This document shows positions 7,616 through 15,776 of a DNA stretch of 23,415 nucleotides, piece after piece. A model generated the notes under the pieces. It searched no databases. It worked only from the letters and a program-made list of their open reading frames with translations, and had not been told where the DNA came from. The DNA is from Gemmatimonadales bacterium (GTDB lineage Bacteria > Gemmatimonadota > Gemmatimonadetes > Gemmatimonadales > GWC2-71-9). A program made the translations under genes and the position numbers. Numbering within the stretch: the stretch's first letter is position 1; every line of letters starts with the position of its first letter. The stretch covers positions 1 through 23,415 of the forward strand of contig JACCSZ010000178.1 in assembly GCA_013812695.1 (NCBI GenBank), in the 5' to 3' direction.

Positions 7616-8569
7616 TCAGAGCGGCAGGGCTGAACTGTCGGCGTCCGTGTGCGCCTTCCTCACAGGCGCGTCGGGGGCTCCGGCGACGGGTGTCCGCCTC
7701 CAAACATCGAGCGACATATCGAGCAGCCGTTCCAGCTTCGCGAACTCCGGCCGAAACAGGTCATCCAGTCGGGCCCTCGTCTCGCTCCGCATCGGTTCCG
7801 GCTTGCCGGCGGCGCCGAAGGCTTCTCGAATGCCCAGACGCTTGGCCGAGTTCACGAGCCAGTCGAGGTCATACTGCCGACAAAGCTTCCCGATCCGAAA
7901 CGCCAGTCCGTAGAGGCGAGGCGCCCGCGGTACATAGCTGGAATTGACCGCAGCCTTCGCATCTTTGGCCGCGAATCCCGACGGGCTCACACCGAGAAAG
8001 TCGGCCAGGCCCTGCTGTGTCGCGGGCAGGTCCAGGAGCGCTTCCTCGAGCAGCAGGACCAGAATCTGCTTGCGCTCGAAGTGCTCGAGGTAGCGCTCGA
8101 AGTATTTGCTGTAGTGCCCTTGTTCGATGACGGGCCATCTCTCCTGGTCGAGAAAGCTTTCAAAAGAGCCTCGGAACATGCCGTTGCGGATTTTTTGTCC
8201 ATGGTAGGACCAGGCCCGATCCACCGGATGGCGAAGCATCAGCACCAGCTTCTCGATCCCCACGCGCGCGATGCGCTCAGGGCACGCTTCGCAATAGTAG
8301 TAGTACGGCGTGATCTCGCCGACTGCCCCGAAGCGATCCATCTCCGACGCCGGGGGGAAGAACTTCTGGTACCACTCCAGACCACGATCGTGGTGCAGAT
8401 CGAAGAAGCTCAGCTCCTTGCGCCGCGATGGGACGTAGACCTCGGGGTGGGACCCGAGCAGCTCGTGCAGCCAGGTCGTCCCCGCCCGGGGGACCCCGAT
8501 TCCAAGAAAGGACGGTAGCGGCACGCGATACTCAACCTTGGAGGTGCGGGCGCGGGAGCGCGCGTTCAC
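7616..8569 (-). CDS. Sulfotransferase domain protein (third of three in the operon)
   Basis: The product has 317 residues when started at the GTG at 8569, which overlaps the upstream TGA as GTGA, the junction type seen elsewhere in this operon. A TTG at 8599 would add 10 residues and a 34-nt overlap. The PAPS 5'-phosphosulfate loop is GVPRAGTTW at 25-33, and the 3'-phosphate motif is LRHPVDRAWS at 112-121. The SFFDLHHDRGLEWYQKFF segment (about 54-71) is typical of bacterial members of Sulfotransfer_1/Sulfotransfer_3. It is more divergent from the two preceding sulfotransferases than they are from each other, so it probably sulfates a different position or residue. It is a soluble cytoplasmic protein without a signal peptide. 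The predicted substrate is a nucleotide- or lipid-linked glycan of the pathway encoded around it, which is inferred from context. Confidence 0.9.
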   Translation of the reverse strand: MNARSRARTSKVEYRVPLPSFLGIGVPRAGTTWLHELLGSHPEVYVPSRRKELSFFDLHHDRGLEWYQKFFPPASEMDRFGAVGEITPYYYYCEACPERIARVGIEKLVLMLRHPVDRAWSYHGQKIRNGMFRGSFESFLDQERWPVIEQGHYSKYFERYLEHFERKQILVLLLEEALLDLPATQQGLADFLGVSPSGFAAKDAKAAVNSSYVPRAPRLYGLAFRIGKLCRQYDLDWLVNSAKRLGIREAFGAAGKPEPMRSETRARLDDLFRPEFAKLERLLDMSLDVWRRTPVAGAPDAPVRKAHTDADSSALPL

Positions 8570-9489
8570 AGCCGGGACGTGCTCGCCTGCGGAAGCCAAG
8601 CGGAAAGATCGCGGTCGAGCAATGTGGACAGGCGCGCCACATCGACGCTGTACAGAGCTTGCAGCCGTCGTCTGGTATCTGACCTGAGGTCCTCCCTGTG
8701 CGGCACGATGTTTTTTTGCATCATGGCACCGTACAGCCGCCCCCGAAGCGAAGCAGGCAGCAGGCGCTTGGCGAGAGTCTTGGCGAGATTGGGCTGGGTC
8801 AGGGCCGCATGGAGCGCGTTCGAGCGCGGGATGCCCGCCACCTTGTGTTTGACGGACATGTCCGGCTCAAAGCTCGGATCGACGCCCAGGAAAGTAAACA
8901 TCTCGCGCAGTACTCGCCGGGGATCGGTCTGGAGCTCATCATAGAGCCAGACCGCGAGCTGCTCACGCGGAAAAAGACCGAAGTACCGCTGCAACTGCTC
9001 GTGATAGTACCCCAGCCGGGTGTAATGCCAAAGATGCTCCCAATTGGCTCGGATCCGATTCTCCTCTTCCCGCAGAGCGTCCTCGAAGGAGGGCAGTACT
9101 TCGCGCCCGTCTCGACGCATGTGCAGAAAACTGGAATATGCTCGCTCCGCTGGCTCCCTCAGAATCGCGATGACCCGCACGCCGGGAAGCTGCCGGTGAA
9201 TCGCCGCAGCTGCGCCCGCCGCGTAGAGGTAGAGCGTGGACGCCTCGCCGATGGCCGTAGCCCGGTCGGCCGACCTGAACAGCGTCTCGTAGTCCTCCAG
9301 GTTGGTGATCGACGTCTGATTGACGATCGAGTCCCCGGGGCCGGCGTACGCGACCCGCTCGTCCGCCAGCGCGAAGTAGTTGGGCTCCTTCGCGGGACTA
9401 ACAAAGACGTCCGGATGTTGCCCGAGGTAGGCGAAGACGGACGAAGTGCCGGACTTAGCGGCGCCGATGAGCAAGAAATTGGGCAGCAT
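8566..9489 (-). CDS. Sulfotransferase domain protein (second in the tandem)
   Basis: This 307-residue protein opens MLPNFLLIGAAKSGTSS, giving the 5'-phosphosulfate-binding loop at about 9-17. The 3'-phosphate motif is AILREPAERAYSS at about 108-120, followed by RRDGRE. The middle shows the FFPREQ-like turn (LFPREQLAVWLYDEL) and FLGVDPSF, both typical of PAPS-dependent sulfotransferases related to heparan N/O-sulfotransferases. It is a full-length paralogue of the gene just upstream. They share the KSGTSS/KGGTSS loop, the PAERAYS motif and a C-terminal KNIVP/RNIVP block. The start ATG is 7 nt after the upstream TAG. The product probably adds sulfate to a sugar hydroxyl in the cytoplasm. Retention of two similar copies suggests two distinct sites on one repeat unit, which is inference. 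Confidence 0.92.
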   Translation of the reverse strand: MLPNFLLIGAAKSGTSSVFAYLGQHPDVFVSPAKEPNYFALADERVAYAGPGDSIVNQTSITNLEDYETLFRSADRATAIGEASTLYLYAAGAAAAIHRQLPGVRVIAILREPAERAYSSFLHMRRDGREVLPSFEDALREEENRIRANWEHLWHYTRLGYYHEQLQRYFGLFPREQLAVWLYDELQTDPRRVLREMFTFLGVDPSFEPDMSVKHKVAGIPRSNALHAALTQPNLAKTLAKRLLPASLRGRLYGAMMQKNIVPHREDLRSDTRRRLQALYSVDVARLSTLLDRDLSAWLPQASTSRL

Positions 9490-9496
9490 AACGCGA

Positions 9497-10405
9497 CTAG
9501 GTCTCGAGCCAGGCGCGGAGATCGCGCTGGATCAATCCCTGGAGCCGAAGGATATCCTGACGGTACAGCTCGATCAGGCCCGCTCGGGTCGCCGGGGCCA
9601 TCGTGGTGCCGTACGGCACGATGTTGCGGTTCATGAGCTTCGCGCGCACCCGATGGCGAAACGCGGCCGGCAATAGCGGCTTGAATACATCCTTCACGGC
9701 CATCGGCTGGGCCAGCAACGCGTGCAGGAGGCGTGACCGAGGAGTCCCCGAGACATTGTAGCGGAGCGAGGTGTCCGGGCGGAACTCCGGATCGACTCCA
9801 AGGAAGCGGAAGAGCGCACGCAGGACCGCCCAGGGATCCTGTGTAAAGTCGTCGTGGAGGTGAACGGAGATCTGTTCCGCCGGAAACCGGTCCAGATACT
9901 CCTGAAGCTGCGCGGCGTAGAACCCGCGCGCCTTGAGGTGCCAGATGGGATGCCAGCCACTGGCGATGCGCGTTTCCTCCGCGTCCAGCGCCTGCTCGAA
10001 CGTCGGCAGGGGCTCACGACCGTCGCGGACGAGGTGATTGTATTGCGAATACGCGCGCTCGGCCGGATCACGGAGTATGACGACGAGCTTTGCCTCCGGC
10101 AGGTAGTGGCAAATCCGGCCCGCAGCCCCTTGGCCATCCAGGTATAGATCGGACGATTCCCCGACCGCCGGTCGGTCCCCCGCGCCGGTGAACAGTGCCT
10201 GATACCTGTCGAGATGGGTGATGTACCGGCGAAACGCGATCTGATCGCCGGGCCCGCGAAAGCTCGGAGTTTGCCCTTCGAGCACGAAAAAGTCACACTC
10301 CCTGACCGCGCTGAGAAAGATCTCAGGATGCTGTCGGAGATAGGCGTACAGCGAGGATGTTCCACCTTTCGCACCGCCGATCATCAGAAACGTCGGCATC
10401 GTCAT
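9497..10405 (-). CDS. Sulfotransferase domain protein (first in the tandem)
   Basis: The product has 302 residues. The frame is open much further upstream, but that part only mirrors the flippase gene. The ATG at 10405 overlaps the flippase TGA as ATGA, and the sequence from there (MTMPTFLMIGGAKGGTSS) starts exactly where the neighbouring paralogue does. The PAPS 5' loop is at about 10-18, and the 3'-phosphate motif is VILRDPAERAYSQ at about 111-123. HLHDDFTQDP and FLGVDPEF follow in the expected order. Catalysis would be sulfate transfer from PAPS to a carbohydrate hydroxyl. It sits directly after the flippase gene, among polymer-assembly genes, which supports a glycan rather than a small-molecule substrate. 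No membrane segment or signal peptide is visible. Confidence 0.92.
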   Translation of the reverse strand: MTMPTFLMIGGAKGGTSSLYAYLRQHPEIFLSAVRECDFFVLEGQTPSFRGPGDQIAFRRYITHLDRYQALFTGAGDRPAVGESSDLYLDGQGAAGRICHYLPEAKLVVILRDPAERAYSQYNHLVRDGREPLPTFEQALDAEETRIASGWHPIWHLKARGFYAAQLQEYLDRFPAEQISVHLHDDFTQDPWAVLRALFRFLGVDPEFRPDTSLRYNVSGTPRSRLLHALLAQPMAVKDVFKPLLPAAFRHRVRAKLMNRNIVPYGTTMAPATRAGLIELYRQDILRLQGLIQRDLRAWLET

Positions 10406-11736
10406 GGCGCTGGCCTCGTCGGTTCTACCGTGGGAAGCACCGGGTCGGGCGCCGCAAGAGATCGCTGCGGCTCCGGACGGTTCGCGGTTGCGGTTGGTCT
10501 TGCATACACGGGGCGAAGGGCGATCCGGTAGCCCGCCGAACGCACCAGCGCGTGGGCCAGGTAGCCGACCGGTATTGCAAAAGCTCCGATCACGCCGGCA
10601 GTTGCCCCGATCGACGTGCGGGCCGCGTTCGCCGCAGCCTCGAGCTTGGCGAGGGTGGACGCGCGCCCTGACCCGATGAGTTCGGACCGGAACGGCCAGT
10701 CCATGCCGATGACGATGTTGCCGATGACGCTGAGCAACAGCAGATGGGGCACGTGATAGGCGTTGGGCACGAGTCGTGTCAGGGGACTCGCGGCCCATGG
10801 GAACCCCACCAGGGCCAGATACGGCAGTCCGACCAGCAACATCAATCCACTGAAGAGCCGCGAAACCGCTCGTGCGTCGTCTAGGTGGCCGCGCTGCGCG
10901 GCCCGAACGGATCGCGGCCCGAGGACGGCAGCCAACCCCATGGAGAGCACCCACGGAGGTTGCCCCAGCACGCGGCCGGCCTCGGCGTAACCCATCGCGG
11001 CCGCGCCCGCCAGATGGATCACGAGCGTCGAGGAAATTAAGGCGGCGCCGGTCGGCAGCAGCGCCACCACCAGGAGCCAACGCCCGGAATGCACCAGGGT
11101 ACGGAAAGCCAGCTTGGCGAGCTCCAGCGGATCCACGACGTGGCCCCGTGCCAGCGCCAGTCCGGCGCCCAGCGAAACCGTGTTTCCCAGTGCTAGGGCG
11201 CCAAACGGCACCCAGGCAGCCGGCGCATCGAAGCGGGGCAGCATCCACAGCCCCACCAGGGCCGCCGCGACCAGCAGGGCGGACATCGCTGCGGCTCGCC
11301 ACGATGCTTCGCTGACGTGCAGCATATGCCGCACGTGGTCCTGAATGGGCGAGACGAAAGCGCTGAGCATGCCGGTCACAGTGAGCGCCACGACCACGTC
11401 CCGAGGCACCGTCGACGGGGCCAGAACCGTCGACAGAGCAACCGCCGCTCCAGCCAGCAGGGCCGGACCCACGCCCAGGGGCAGACTGCGGCGCAGCAGC
11501 CCCAGTCGAAGTGCTGGGGGGATCGACACAGCCAGGAGTTCCGCCGGCTTGAAGATCAGCTGCGAGGGAAAGCGCGTGGCTACCACAAAGGCCGTGAAGA
11601 CCAGCCCATACATCCCGAGCGCCGCGGGACTCAGCGCTCGCACCGCGTAGAATCCCATGCAGAAGGTGGCGGCGGAGCTCAGGCCGGCGTCGACGACCCC
11701 GGCCAGAATCTCTCCCCGGGCCCTCGGATTCCTCAC
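10402..11736 (-). CDS. Wzx-like polysaccharide flippase (MOP superfamily)
   Basis: The product is 444 residues from a GTG at 11736 that overlaps the upstream GT4 stop as GTGA. A longer in-frame start at 11979 would overlap that gene by 247 nt with arginine-rich, non-membrane sequence, so I rejected it. The protein is hydrophobic throughout, with about 12 predicted membrane segments, beginning VVDAGLSSAATFCMGFYAV. The pattern resembles Polysacc_synt/MOP exporters (RALSPAALGMYGLVFTAF, then the VLGQPPWVLSMGLAAVLGP segment in the second half). It would flip undecaprenyl-diphosphate-linked repeat units to the periplasmic face. A proline-rich cytoplasmic tail ends the protein (residues about 415-444). 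The gene lies between a GT4 and the sulfotransferases. Sequence conservation in Wzx proteins is low, so the assignment rests on topology and context. Confidence 0.85.
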   Translation of the reverse strand: MRNPRARGEILAGVVDAGLSSAATFCMGFYAVRALSPAALGMYGLVFTAFVVATRFPSQLIFKPAELLAVSIPPALRLGLLRRSLPLGVGPALLAGAAVALSTVLAPSTVPRDVVVALTVTGMLSAFVSPIQDHVRHMLHVSEASWRAAAMSALLVAAALVGLWMLPRFDAPAAWVPFGALALGNTVSLGAGLALARGHVVDPLELAKLAFRTLVHSGRWLLVVALLPTGAALISSTLVIHLAGAAAMGYAEAGRVLGQPPWVLSMGLAAVLGPRSVRAAQRGHLDDARAVSRLFSGLMLLVGLPYLALVGFPWAASPLTRLVPNAYHVPHLLLLSVIGNIVIGMDWPFRSELIGSGRASTLAKLEAAANAARTSIGATAGVIGAFAIPVGYLAHALVRSAGYRIALRPVYARPTATANRPEPQRSLAAPDPVLPTVEPTRPAP

Positions 11737-13007
11737 GATCCCACGGGCGGCTGACCGTCGCTGCTCGCAACTGCTTGACCTCGGGGCGCGCCCACCGGAA
11801 AGGCTCCCCCGGAAACTGAATCGTACGAGAGCGACCCTGCGTGACTCCGTTGGCGGAGGGCGCGCTGGTACGCGGCGATCAGAAGATGGTAATTCCTCCC
11901 GGGTGTGTACCGAGCCTCGTACTCCCCGCGGGCGTTCACGCCCATTGTTCGCATGGCGTCGGGATGAGACAGCGCCCACTCCACCTGCTGGACCAAATGG
12001 TCCACGTCGCCGGCTCGGACCTGTAGACCTGTGTTTCGATGTTTGACCAGTTCCGACAGACCGCCGATGTCGCTGGCGAGCACGGGAAGACCCGCGGCAT
12101 AGGCCTCAATGATGCCCAGCCCGAAAGGCTCGTACCAAGTAGATGGAAACACGAGGAATCTGGCGCCGGCCATCGCGGTGGCTACGACGTCCGGTGTTTG
12201 CCAGCCGAGGAAATCAACGGCCAGGCCGGCGCGGACCGCAGCCGAGACCAACGGAGCCTCGGGACCGTCTCCGATCACCCGCAGCCGGATTCGATCGCCC
12301 AGCCGGCGCCACGCCTCCAGCAGCGGTTTCACGCCCTTTTCGCCAGAAAGCCGACCCACGAAGAGCGCATAGTCGCCACCGGTGCGCGCCAATCCCGCGT
12401 CCGGGGCAAAGTTCGGTTTGACGACGATCCGCTCACCTGGCAGACCACCTTCGACGAACTTGGCGCGCGCGAACTCGGTCAGGGCGATGAAGAGATCGAC
12501 GTTATGCTTCCACGTGCCCGCGAGGTGGTGGAGCGCCAACATGGCCGCGACGACGCCGCTCGCGGAGCGACTCCCGCGATAGCAGCCGTGACGGACGGCC
12601 GGAACGGCGATCGACCGGTGCAAGCAGTCTTCACAGACTTTTCCATCCCGGAACAGTGTGGCGCTCGGGCACAGCAAGCGATAATTGTGCAAAGTTTGCA
12701 CGACCGGAACGCCCGCGCTCCTCACCGCGTAGAATACGGCCGGCGAGATCACGGGGAGGGTGTTGTGTACATGCACGACAGCCGGCCGTTCCCGCTGCAG
12801 CAGGCGCCGGAGGTCAGCGTAGGTCGTGCCGTTCCACACGGCCTGTCGCCCAACGGTCCATGCCGAGGCCTCGACCAGCGCTTCGTTTCGAGCCACGTAC
12901 TGGAGCACGTGATGGCCGTGCTCTTCGAGGAGCGCCGCCTCCGCCTCGAACACCACGTCCTCGCCGCCGCGCTGCTGGTAGTAGTTATGGACGAGCAGCA
13001 GCTTCAT
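11733..13007 (-). CDS. Glycosyltransferase family 4
   Basis: This 424-residue protein starts MKLLLVHNYYQQRGGEDVVF, with the GGED loop typical of a common GT4 branch. In the N-terminal domain HVHNTLP and QTLHNYR precede four cysteines at 113, 125, 128 and 142, a spacing common in this branch that may bind metal or be structural. The donor domain has VGRLSGEKG (Lys224), VIGDGPE at 244-250, and the E-x7-E pair E293/E301 in WYEPFGLGIIEA. The product is a retaining sugar transferase acting on the lipid-linked intermediate in the cytoplasm. Its ATG lies 23 nt inside the end of the polymerase gene, and its own TGA overlaps the flippase GTG. The last ~45 residues after the GT domain are low-complexity and poorly conserved in appearance. 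Confidence 0.93.
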   Translation of the reverse strand: MKLLLVHNYYQQRGGEDVVFEAEAALLEEHGHHVLQYVARNEALVEASAWTVGRQAVWNGTTYADLRRLLQRERPAVVHVHNTLPVISPAVFYAVRSAGVPVVQTLHNYRLLCPSATLFRDGKVCEDCLHRSIAVPAVRHGCYRGSRSASGVVAAMLALHHLAGTWKHNVDLFIALTEFARAKFVEGGLPGERIVVKPNFAPDAGLARTGGDYALFVGRLSGEKGVKPLLEAWRRLGDRIRLRVIGDGPEAPLVSAAVRAGLAVDFLGWQTPDVVATAMAGARFLVFPSTWYEPFGLGIIEAYAAGLPVLASDIGGLSELVKHRNTGLQVRAGDVDHLVQQVEWALSHPDAMRTMGVNARGEYEARYTPGRNYHLLIAAYQRALRQRSHAGSLSYDSVSGGAFPVGAPRGQAVASSDGQPPVGS

Positions 13008-14538
13008 GGCGGTCGCCCAGCTGAGGGGGCCTCGGGTTCGGCGCGAGAGGGAGCTGCCGTTCAGCCACGAGCACCGCTATGCCAAGACCCATCAGGCTCC
13101 AGAACCAGATGCCCCCGTGTGGCCCTTCGAGATACACGGCGACGCTGATATCGGTCAGAAACGCAAGCCAATACGCCAAGATCCACAACTCGAGTCGCGC
13201 CCACCATTCCCGCCCCAGGCGTTGCGCACGCACGTATGCGGTGAGCAGAGACGCGCCGAACGATGCTTGGAGCAGAACCCACAAGATCGCTCCTGGCACA
13301 CCCGTGCGCGCCAGCACGTTCATGTGCCCGCTGTGCGGGCTTCGATTATAGGTCTCTTCCTTGATGCCGTCGTCGATGGCGAGGTTGACGCCGAAGCCCT
13401 TGCCCGTCCAGAAATAGGGTCCGAAAGCCGTGTAGTTCACGATGTGCGTCCACCAGCGCAATCGCCAATCGCGGGTCTGGTGGAGATTTCGTTGATCGTC
13501 GGGGACCTCGCCCACGATGCTGAGCAGATTGCTGCCAAGCTGGTAGGCGGACAGGTCGCGACGCCCCAACTCGATCGTCACGTTCGAGGCCACAAGCAAG
13601 ATGGCTGTGAACAGCGCCACGCTCCCGATCAGCAGCACCTTCGGGACCGCCACGAGCGGTCTGATGACCAGGACGACGAAGATAGCGGTGAGGGTGGCGA
13701 GCGCTCCGCCCCGGCCGAGCACGCCGATCACGACGAACGCGCTGACGCAGGCTGTGCCCAGGAACCAGTCCTTCCGCAGGAGCCCCCCGCGAGAGCGCAC
13801 CTCCGGAGCTCGGTGAAGGCCGAGCAAGAGGAAGGTGGCGGCTCCCGCGAGATGGACCCCGGCATCGCCTGGCTTGACTAAGTTCATCGACTGGCCACTC
13901 TCCTGGGCTTGCGGCAGGAGGTGGGGAAACAGATGGCCTAACAGGAGACCTACCGGGATCCATAGCACCAGAAATGGCATCCAGCGGAAATACTGCGTGA
14001 GCAGCGCGGGAACCCAATTCGGGCGAAGGACGGTCGCCGGAACAAGGAGGGCGAAGACTCCGTACCCCCAGAGGGCGCTATCCCGGAGCGTGTCGGCGCC
14101 GTATTGCGCCAGGTATGGAAGCGCGCGGGCCGCACCCCACGCGGCGAACGCCAGGTAGAGCCAGGCGATGTGGCATCGGAAGGCCGCCCATCGCTGGGGA
14201 TTGGTCAACAGGCTGAGCAGGCCTACCGCGAGCACCAGCTCGCCCACGAACACGGGCGGGATGCCCAAATGGGCGAAGGCTCTGCTGAAGAACGCGTACC
14301 CCAGCAGCAGCAGTCCCAACAGGGGGACGAACAGCCTCGGAACAAATCGGGGTAACGACGCGGCCACGATCAGGGCGAGTACCACGAATGCGCCGAGCAC
14401 CGTCGTCACGGGATCGGAGACCACCCGGGTCGCAAGCAGGATGGACCCGAACGTGACGACGATTGGGATCGACCCGATGCGGCGCAGCCCCGACCGGACG
14501 GAACCTGCTTCTTCGTACAGCCGTCCGAACACGGTCAT
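12985..14538 (-). CDS. Wzy-like polymerase / O-antigen ligase family membrane protein
   Basis: This 517-residue protein has about 11-12 hydrophobic segments. A long periplasmic loop lies between about residues 325 and 400, containing PHSGHMNVLARTGVPG. That H-x(2)-H-x-N-x(5)-G-x-PG pattern marks the Wzy_C domain of O-antigen polymerases and ligases. It is followed by a membrane helix (AILWVLLQASFGASL), as in the family. It would polymerise lipid-linked repeat units in the periplasm, or ligate finished chains to an acceptor. The neighbouring flippase and Wzc-like gene favour polymerase. The start ATG at 14538 has no strong ribosome-binding site. It lies 34 nt after the preceding stop. Polymerase and ligase cannot be separated from sequence alone. 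Confidence 0.87.
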   Translation of the reverse strand: MTVFGRLYEEAGSVRSGLRRIGSIPIVVTFGSILLATRVVSDPVTTVLGAFVVLALIVAASLPRFVPRLFVPLLGLLLLGYAFFSRAFAHLGIPPVFVGELVLAVGLLSLLTNPQRWAAFRCHIAWLYLAFAAWGAARALPYLAQYGADTLRDSALWGYGVFALLVPATVLRPNWVPALLTQYFRWMPFLVLWIPVGLLLGHLFPHLLPQAQESGQSMNLVKPGDAGVHLAGAATFLLLGLHRAPEVRSRGGLLRKDWFLGTACVSAFVVIGVLGRGGALATLTAIFVVLVIRPLVAVPKVLLIGSVALFTAILLVASNVTIELGRRDLSAYQLGSNLLSIVGEVPDDQRNLHQTRDWRLRWWTHIVNYTAFGPYFWTGKGFGVNLAIDDGIKEETYNRSPHSGHMNVLARTGVPGAILWVLLQASFGASLLTAYVRAQRLGREWWARLELWILAYWLAFLTDISVAVYLEGPHGGIWFWSLMGLGIAVLVAERQLPLAPNPRPPQLGDRHEAAARP

Positions 14539-14572
14539 GGGGCCCGATGGGTCGGACGAAGCGGCAGGCCCA

Positions 14573-15706
14573 TCATGGGGTGTTTCTCGGGACGCGCGCC
14601 GGCATCGCGCCGGCTACCGCGCCGATTTCCGTTTCAAGTTTGCATGGCCGCCGGTGCTCTTGCACGCCCTTCAGATAGAACGCCATGGCTTCACGAAACG
14701 TCGTACGGGTGTCATGCCGGGGAGCCCAGCCGAGGCGCCGCAGCTTGGCGATATCCGGCGGCAGGCGACTGGAGTCTTCGTAGCCGACGCCGTAGAAGTC
14801 CTCGCCGCTGATGTCTACAACCTCGGAGGTGGGGCGTCGGCCGGTCAACTCTTCGTATAGGTCGATCATGAGCAGAGCGACCTCGCGGATGGTGAGGTCG
14901 TTCTCGGGGTTGCCGACGTTGTAAATCTGATTGCGAGTCTGCTCCGGCTGGTCGAGAATGGTCTGAAAGGCGGTGTTCGCGTCGGCAACGTGAAGGAACG
15001 CCCGGCGCACGTGCCCGCCGTCCACCAGGCGCAGCGGGCCGCCCGTCAGGAGCGCGGACATGAAGTGCGGGAATACCCGGGGGCCCCCGATCGCGTGTGC
15101 CGGAACCAGATAATCGATGCGACTTCCGATGAAGTTGAACGGGCGTATGATGGTGCAGTCGAGGTTCCCCGCTACGCCCTGCGCGTAGAGCACGCGCTCG
15201 AGGAGCATCTTCCCGGCGGCATAGATCCAGCGCTGCTTGTGGACCGGGCCGAACACTGAGTCGCTCGTATCTTCCGCGTAAGCTCCTCCCTCGGTGCCTT
15301 TGCCATAGACTTCGGCCGACGAATACTGGATCAGTCGCTTGCGGTGCGCCATGCAGAGCTTTGCGATCTCCAGGTTCTGCACGAAATTGAGGTCGAACAC
15401 CTCCAGCGGCTCGGTGACGTACATGCTGGGATTGGCATAGGCGATCAAATCGACGACCACATCGGCCCGCCGGACCAGTTGCTCGAGCAGCGCCGGCGCC
15501 TGCCGGATATCGGCCTCGTAGAAAGTGAATGCCGCGCCCTCGATTCCACTCAGTTTCTCGGATGTGAGATCGATGCCCAGAATGGCGTACTTGCCCGCCG
15601 CCAGCAGGTGCTCGACCAGGTGAGTACCGATGAACCCGCCAGCGCCCAAGACCGCCACTACCAGAGGCGTATCTTCGCCGTGCGACGACCCGTTGCGCTG
15701 CGCCAT
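14573..15706 (-). CDS. ArnA / UDP-apiose-xylose-synthase-like nucleotide-sugar decarboxylase (extended SDR)
   Basis: The product is 377 residues from the ATG at 15706, preceded by GGAAGG. The frame stays open upstream, but that part reads as non-coding overlap with the GT26 gene. NAD-binding is GAGGFIG (21-27). The SDR triad region is YSSAEVYGKG (126-137), and RWIYAAGK gives Arg159, Tyr162 and Lys166. RPFNFIGSRIDY, LVDGG, NVGNPENDLTIRE and FYGVGYEDS follow in the same order as in the ArnA dehydrogenase domain and plant UDP-apiose/xylose synthase. Glu132 and Arg314 match ArnA Glu434 and Arg619, so UDP-glucuronate oxidation and decarboxylation look possible. The two active-site cysteines of UDP-apiose synthase are both replaced by alanine (Ala91, Ala131). 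Likely product: UDP-4-keto-pentose, UDP-xylose or a related pentose for the polymer. No formyltransferase domain is present. Confidence 0.88.
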   Translation of the reverse strand: MAQRNGSSHGEDTPLVVAVLGAGGFIGTHLVEHLLAAGKYAILGIDLTSEKLSGIEGAAFTFYEADIRQAPALLEQLVRRADVVVDLIAYANPSMYVTEPLEVFDLNFVQNLEIAKLCMAHRKRLIQYSSAEVYGKGTEGGAYAEDTSDSVFGPVHKQRWIYAAGKMLLERVLYAQGVAGNLDCTIIRPFNFIGSRIDYLVPAHAIGGPRVFPHFMSALLTGGPLRLVDGGHVRRAFLHVADANTAFQTILDQPEQTRNQIYNVGNPENDLTIREVALLMIDLYEELTGRRPTSEVVDISGEDFYGVGYEDSSRLPPDIAKLRRLGWAPRHDTRTTFREAMAFYLKGVQEHRRPCKLETEIGAVAGAMPARVPRNTP

Positions 15707-15776
15707 ATACCCGTTCTTTCCTTCCTCATTGAGTTGTCCCCAGGCACCGTGACGACGAGGTCGCCGGTCGGTCGCC

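Noticed and set aside
10406..11770. Continuous open frame fused upstream of the first tandem sulfotransferase, suggesting a 757-residue fusion
   Set aside because: The extra part is low-complexity Arg/Gly/Pro sequence lying over the flippase gene in another frame. The sulfotransferase homology starts exactly at the ATG at 10405.
11737..11979. 81-residue N-terminal extension of the flippase
   Set aside because: It would overlap the GT4 gene by 247 nt, is charged and non-membrane, and is replaced by a GTG start in a GTGA junction.
12039..13148. 369-codon open frame antisense to the GT4 and polymerase genes
   Set aside because: Crosses two well-supported genes and shows no domain. High GC makes long antisense frames common.
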